55,481 nt of DNA from CALAZP01 sp964410725. GTDB taxonomy: Bacteria; Bacteroidota; Bacteroidia; Chitinophagales; Saprospiraceae. The DNA lies in assembly GCA_964410725.1 (NCBI GenBank), contig CAYPID010000012.1, positions 1-55,481 on the forward strand, read 5' to 3'. A program made the position numbers and the translations under genes. Below, in pieces: positions 54,455-55,481 of the stretch (positions within the stretch are counted from its first letter, which is position 1; each line of letters starts with the position of its first letter). The notes beneath the pieces are model-generated. The model made no database searches. It was not told the DNA's origin and saw only the letters and a program-made list of their open reading frames with translations.

Positions 54455-54942
54455 TCCCCAATGACTTTACCAATAACAGCCAATTGGCCAGGCTAATGCT
54501 CTACGAAAAGCATTTGTCCAATAGTAATGTTCCCACTCGATTAATTGAAGCAGAAAATGAAGCTTCTTTAAATATATTAGTGGCCAGCATAGGTGAGATT
54601 CAAGTTCAAATCAGTTTTGTCCCGATTCCCGAGGACCATTATCAGGCTATAGAAATCATGCAATTTTTCATAGAATTGAGGGCCTTTTCCTTCGGTAAAG
54701 AAGCTCAGGAAACTTTATGCAATGCATTAAATCAAAAAATGGCTTTAGGTAAGATACTACTCAATTCAGAAGGTAAAATGGAATTGAGGTATTATGCTGT
54801 GGTGTCTAAGGGAGCACCCATGGAGGAGGTAGCTTTTGCAGAATTTTTCGCGACCTTCTTAACCAGTATTGAATTTGTCGTAGAAATATTATCATCCGGT
54901 TTGCCAATAGAAGGTATGTTGGAAAAAATTAAGGGGTATTGA
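54451..54942 (+). CDS. YbjN/type III chaperone-like small protein coupled to the repeat protein
   Basis: This 163-residue cytoplasmic protein resembles the YbjN family, whose fold is like type III secretion chaperones. The segment CNALNQKMALGKILLNSEGK followed by MELRYYAVVSKGAP has the expected helix-strand-strand shape with NxxxxxG and LRY. A long C-terminal helix region (FAEFFATFLTSIEFVVEILS) could form the dimer interface. It is acidic, like many secretion chaperones. It overlaps the repeat-protein gene by 4 bp, which suggests it binds or delivers that protein. The match is by eye, so a different alpha/beta protein remains possible. Confidence 0.7.
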   Translation: MIPNDFTNNSQLARLMLYEKHLSNSNVPTRLIEAENEASLNILVASIGEIQVQISFVPIPEDHYQAIEIMQFFIELRAFSFGKEAQETLCNALNQKMALGKILLNSEGKMELRYYAVVSKGAPMEEVAFAEFFATFLTSIEFVVEILSSGLPIEGMLEKIKGY

Positions 54943-54947
54943 TTAGT

Positions 54948-55481
54948 ATGCCTTTTATTCAAGCCATTTCCACACTTCCAGGCCAATATGTTTTTGACCA
55001 TGAACAAATGGCTAAAATTCTATCCCATGCAGCACCTTCAAGCCCTTTTTCCAGCAAATATCTAGACTTAGCTCGCGAGGGTAGTATTTCCAACAAAAGG
55101 ACTTTTTTACCCAATTTTGAAGAGGTTCTTACTGCTCCAACTCCAACGTCGACTAAAAGGAGAATGGTGGAATACCAAAAATTAGTTCCGGATATTGGAA
55201 CGCACGTAGCGCAAGGGTGCTTGAGGAATTCGAAAATGGATGCAGCTGGCATCACTGATATCATTGCCATCAGTTGCACAGGTGTTTTAGCCCCAGGATT
55301 GGAAACCGTTTTAGCAGAGAAATTGGGATTAAGCACAAAGGTCAATCGATATGCGGTAAATTTTATGGGATGCTATGCCTCCCTCCACGGTTGGAGGTTG
55401 GCTCAATTAATCGCCCTGCAAAATCCCGAAGCTAGGATATTAATGGTTGCAGTGGAATGGAGTTCTTTGCACTTTAATCCC
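54948..55481 (+). CDS. Type III polyketide synthase, cut by the window end
   Basis: This is the first 178 residues of a chalcone/stilbene-synthase-like type III PKS, open at the window end. The catalytic Cys is Cys142 in NFMGCYASLHGW. Earlier, ISCTGVLAPGLE is a family segment. RRMVEYQKLVPDIGTH lies in a typical position. The missing C-terminal half should contain the catalytic His and Asn. It starts 5 bp after the stop of the YbjN-like gene. Products of such bacterial enzymes are alkylresorcinols, pyrones or phloroglucinols; UbiA nearby could prenylate them. There is no stop in frame before the window ends. Confidence 0.92.
   Translation, partial: MPFIQAISTLPGQYVFDHEQMAKILSHAAPSSPFSSKYLDLAREGSISNKRTFLPNFEEVLTAPTPTSTKRRMVEYQKLVPDIGTHVAQGCLRNSKMDAAGITDIIAISCTGVLAPGLETVLAEKLGLSTKVNRYAVNFMGCYASLHGWRLAQLIALQNPEARILMVAVEWSSLHFNP

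Overview
The window looks like part of a Bacteroidota chromosome, probably a free-living, possibly marine, Saprospirales- or Cytophagales-like heterotroph. Two proteins end in type IX secretion (T9SS) sorting domains, several are lipoproteins with Bacteroidota-style signals, and a DUF1800/DUF1501 set, DUF5916, DUF3667, sulfatases and a GH16 enzyme are present. The DNA is AT-rich and Shine-Dalgarno sites are weak. No rRNA, tRNA, CRISPR array, insertion sequence or SusC/SusD pair was seen. Two N runs are assembly gaps (21060-21069 and 52860-52959). Genus cannot be assigned from sequence reading alone.

Layout. 1-4852: a small exported protein, an EstB-like serine hydrolase, an SRAP (YedK/HMCES) protein, an AAA_14/DUF4143-type ATPase preceded by two palindromes, and an RluF-type pseudouridine synthase. 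4880-9959: an Nramp-like transporter and pxpA-pxpB-pxpC (5-oxoprolinase), then a secreted DUF885 protein. 10426-19053: a Gfo/Idh/MocA protein with a strong terminator, a secreted PqqB-like metallo-hydrolase, a DUF5916 outer-membrane protein, a nuclease lipoprotein, proC, a SulP transporter and rmuC. 19078-24194: a DUF1800-DUF1501-DUF1800 set on the minus strand. 24240-29204: an overlapping trio of GT2, GT4 and an alkaline-phosphatase-superfamily protein. 29280-34312: a discoidin-like T9SS cargo, an M20 amidohydrolase, a penicillin-acylase-family lipoprotein and a SemiSWEET. 34401-40212: three consecutive sulfatase lipoproteins and a CxxCH T9SS protein. 40346-44982: a Kelch-like membrane protein with a winged-helix-like tail, an overlapping 51-aa Pmp3-family peptide, a Calx-beta/GH16 lipoprotein, a serine hydrolase and a DUF2807 protein. 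45034-48455: an SLC45-type sugar transporter with an amylosucrase-like GH13 enzyme. 48497-55481: DUF3667, a PLP decarboxylase, an esterase, a UbiA-family prenyltransferase, a repeat protein with an overlapping YbjN-like partner, and the start of a type III polyketide synthase.

How genes may work together. The pxp set should convert 5-oxoproline to glutamate. The SLC45/GH13 pair fits sucrose uptake and cleavage. Sulfatases and GH16 fit attack on sulfated and beta-1,3-glucan polysaccharides. UbiA and the type III PKS suggest prenylated or long-chain aromatic metabolites.

The least explained part is 52691-54942. A protein with an N-terminal 12-residue tandem repeat (36-bp minisatellite, interrupted by the gap) and a Gly/Ala-rich hydrophobic helical body is translationally coupled to a small YbjN/chaperone-like protein. 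I read this as a candidate effector-and-chaperone or toxin-and-partner module, but only as a hypothesis.
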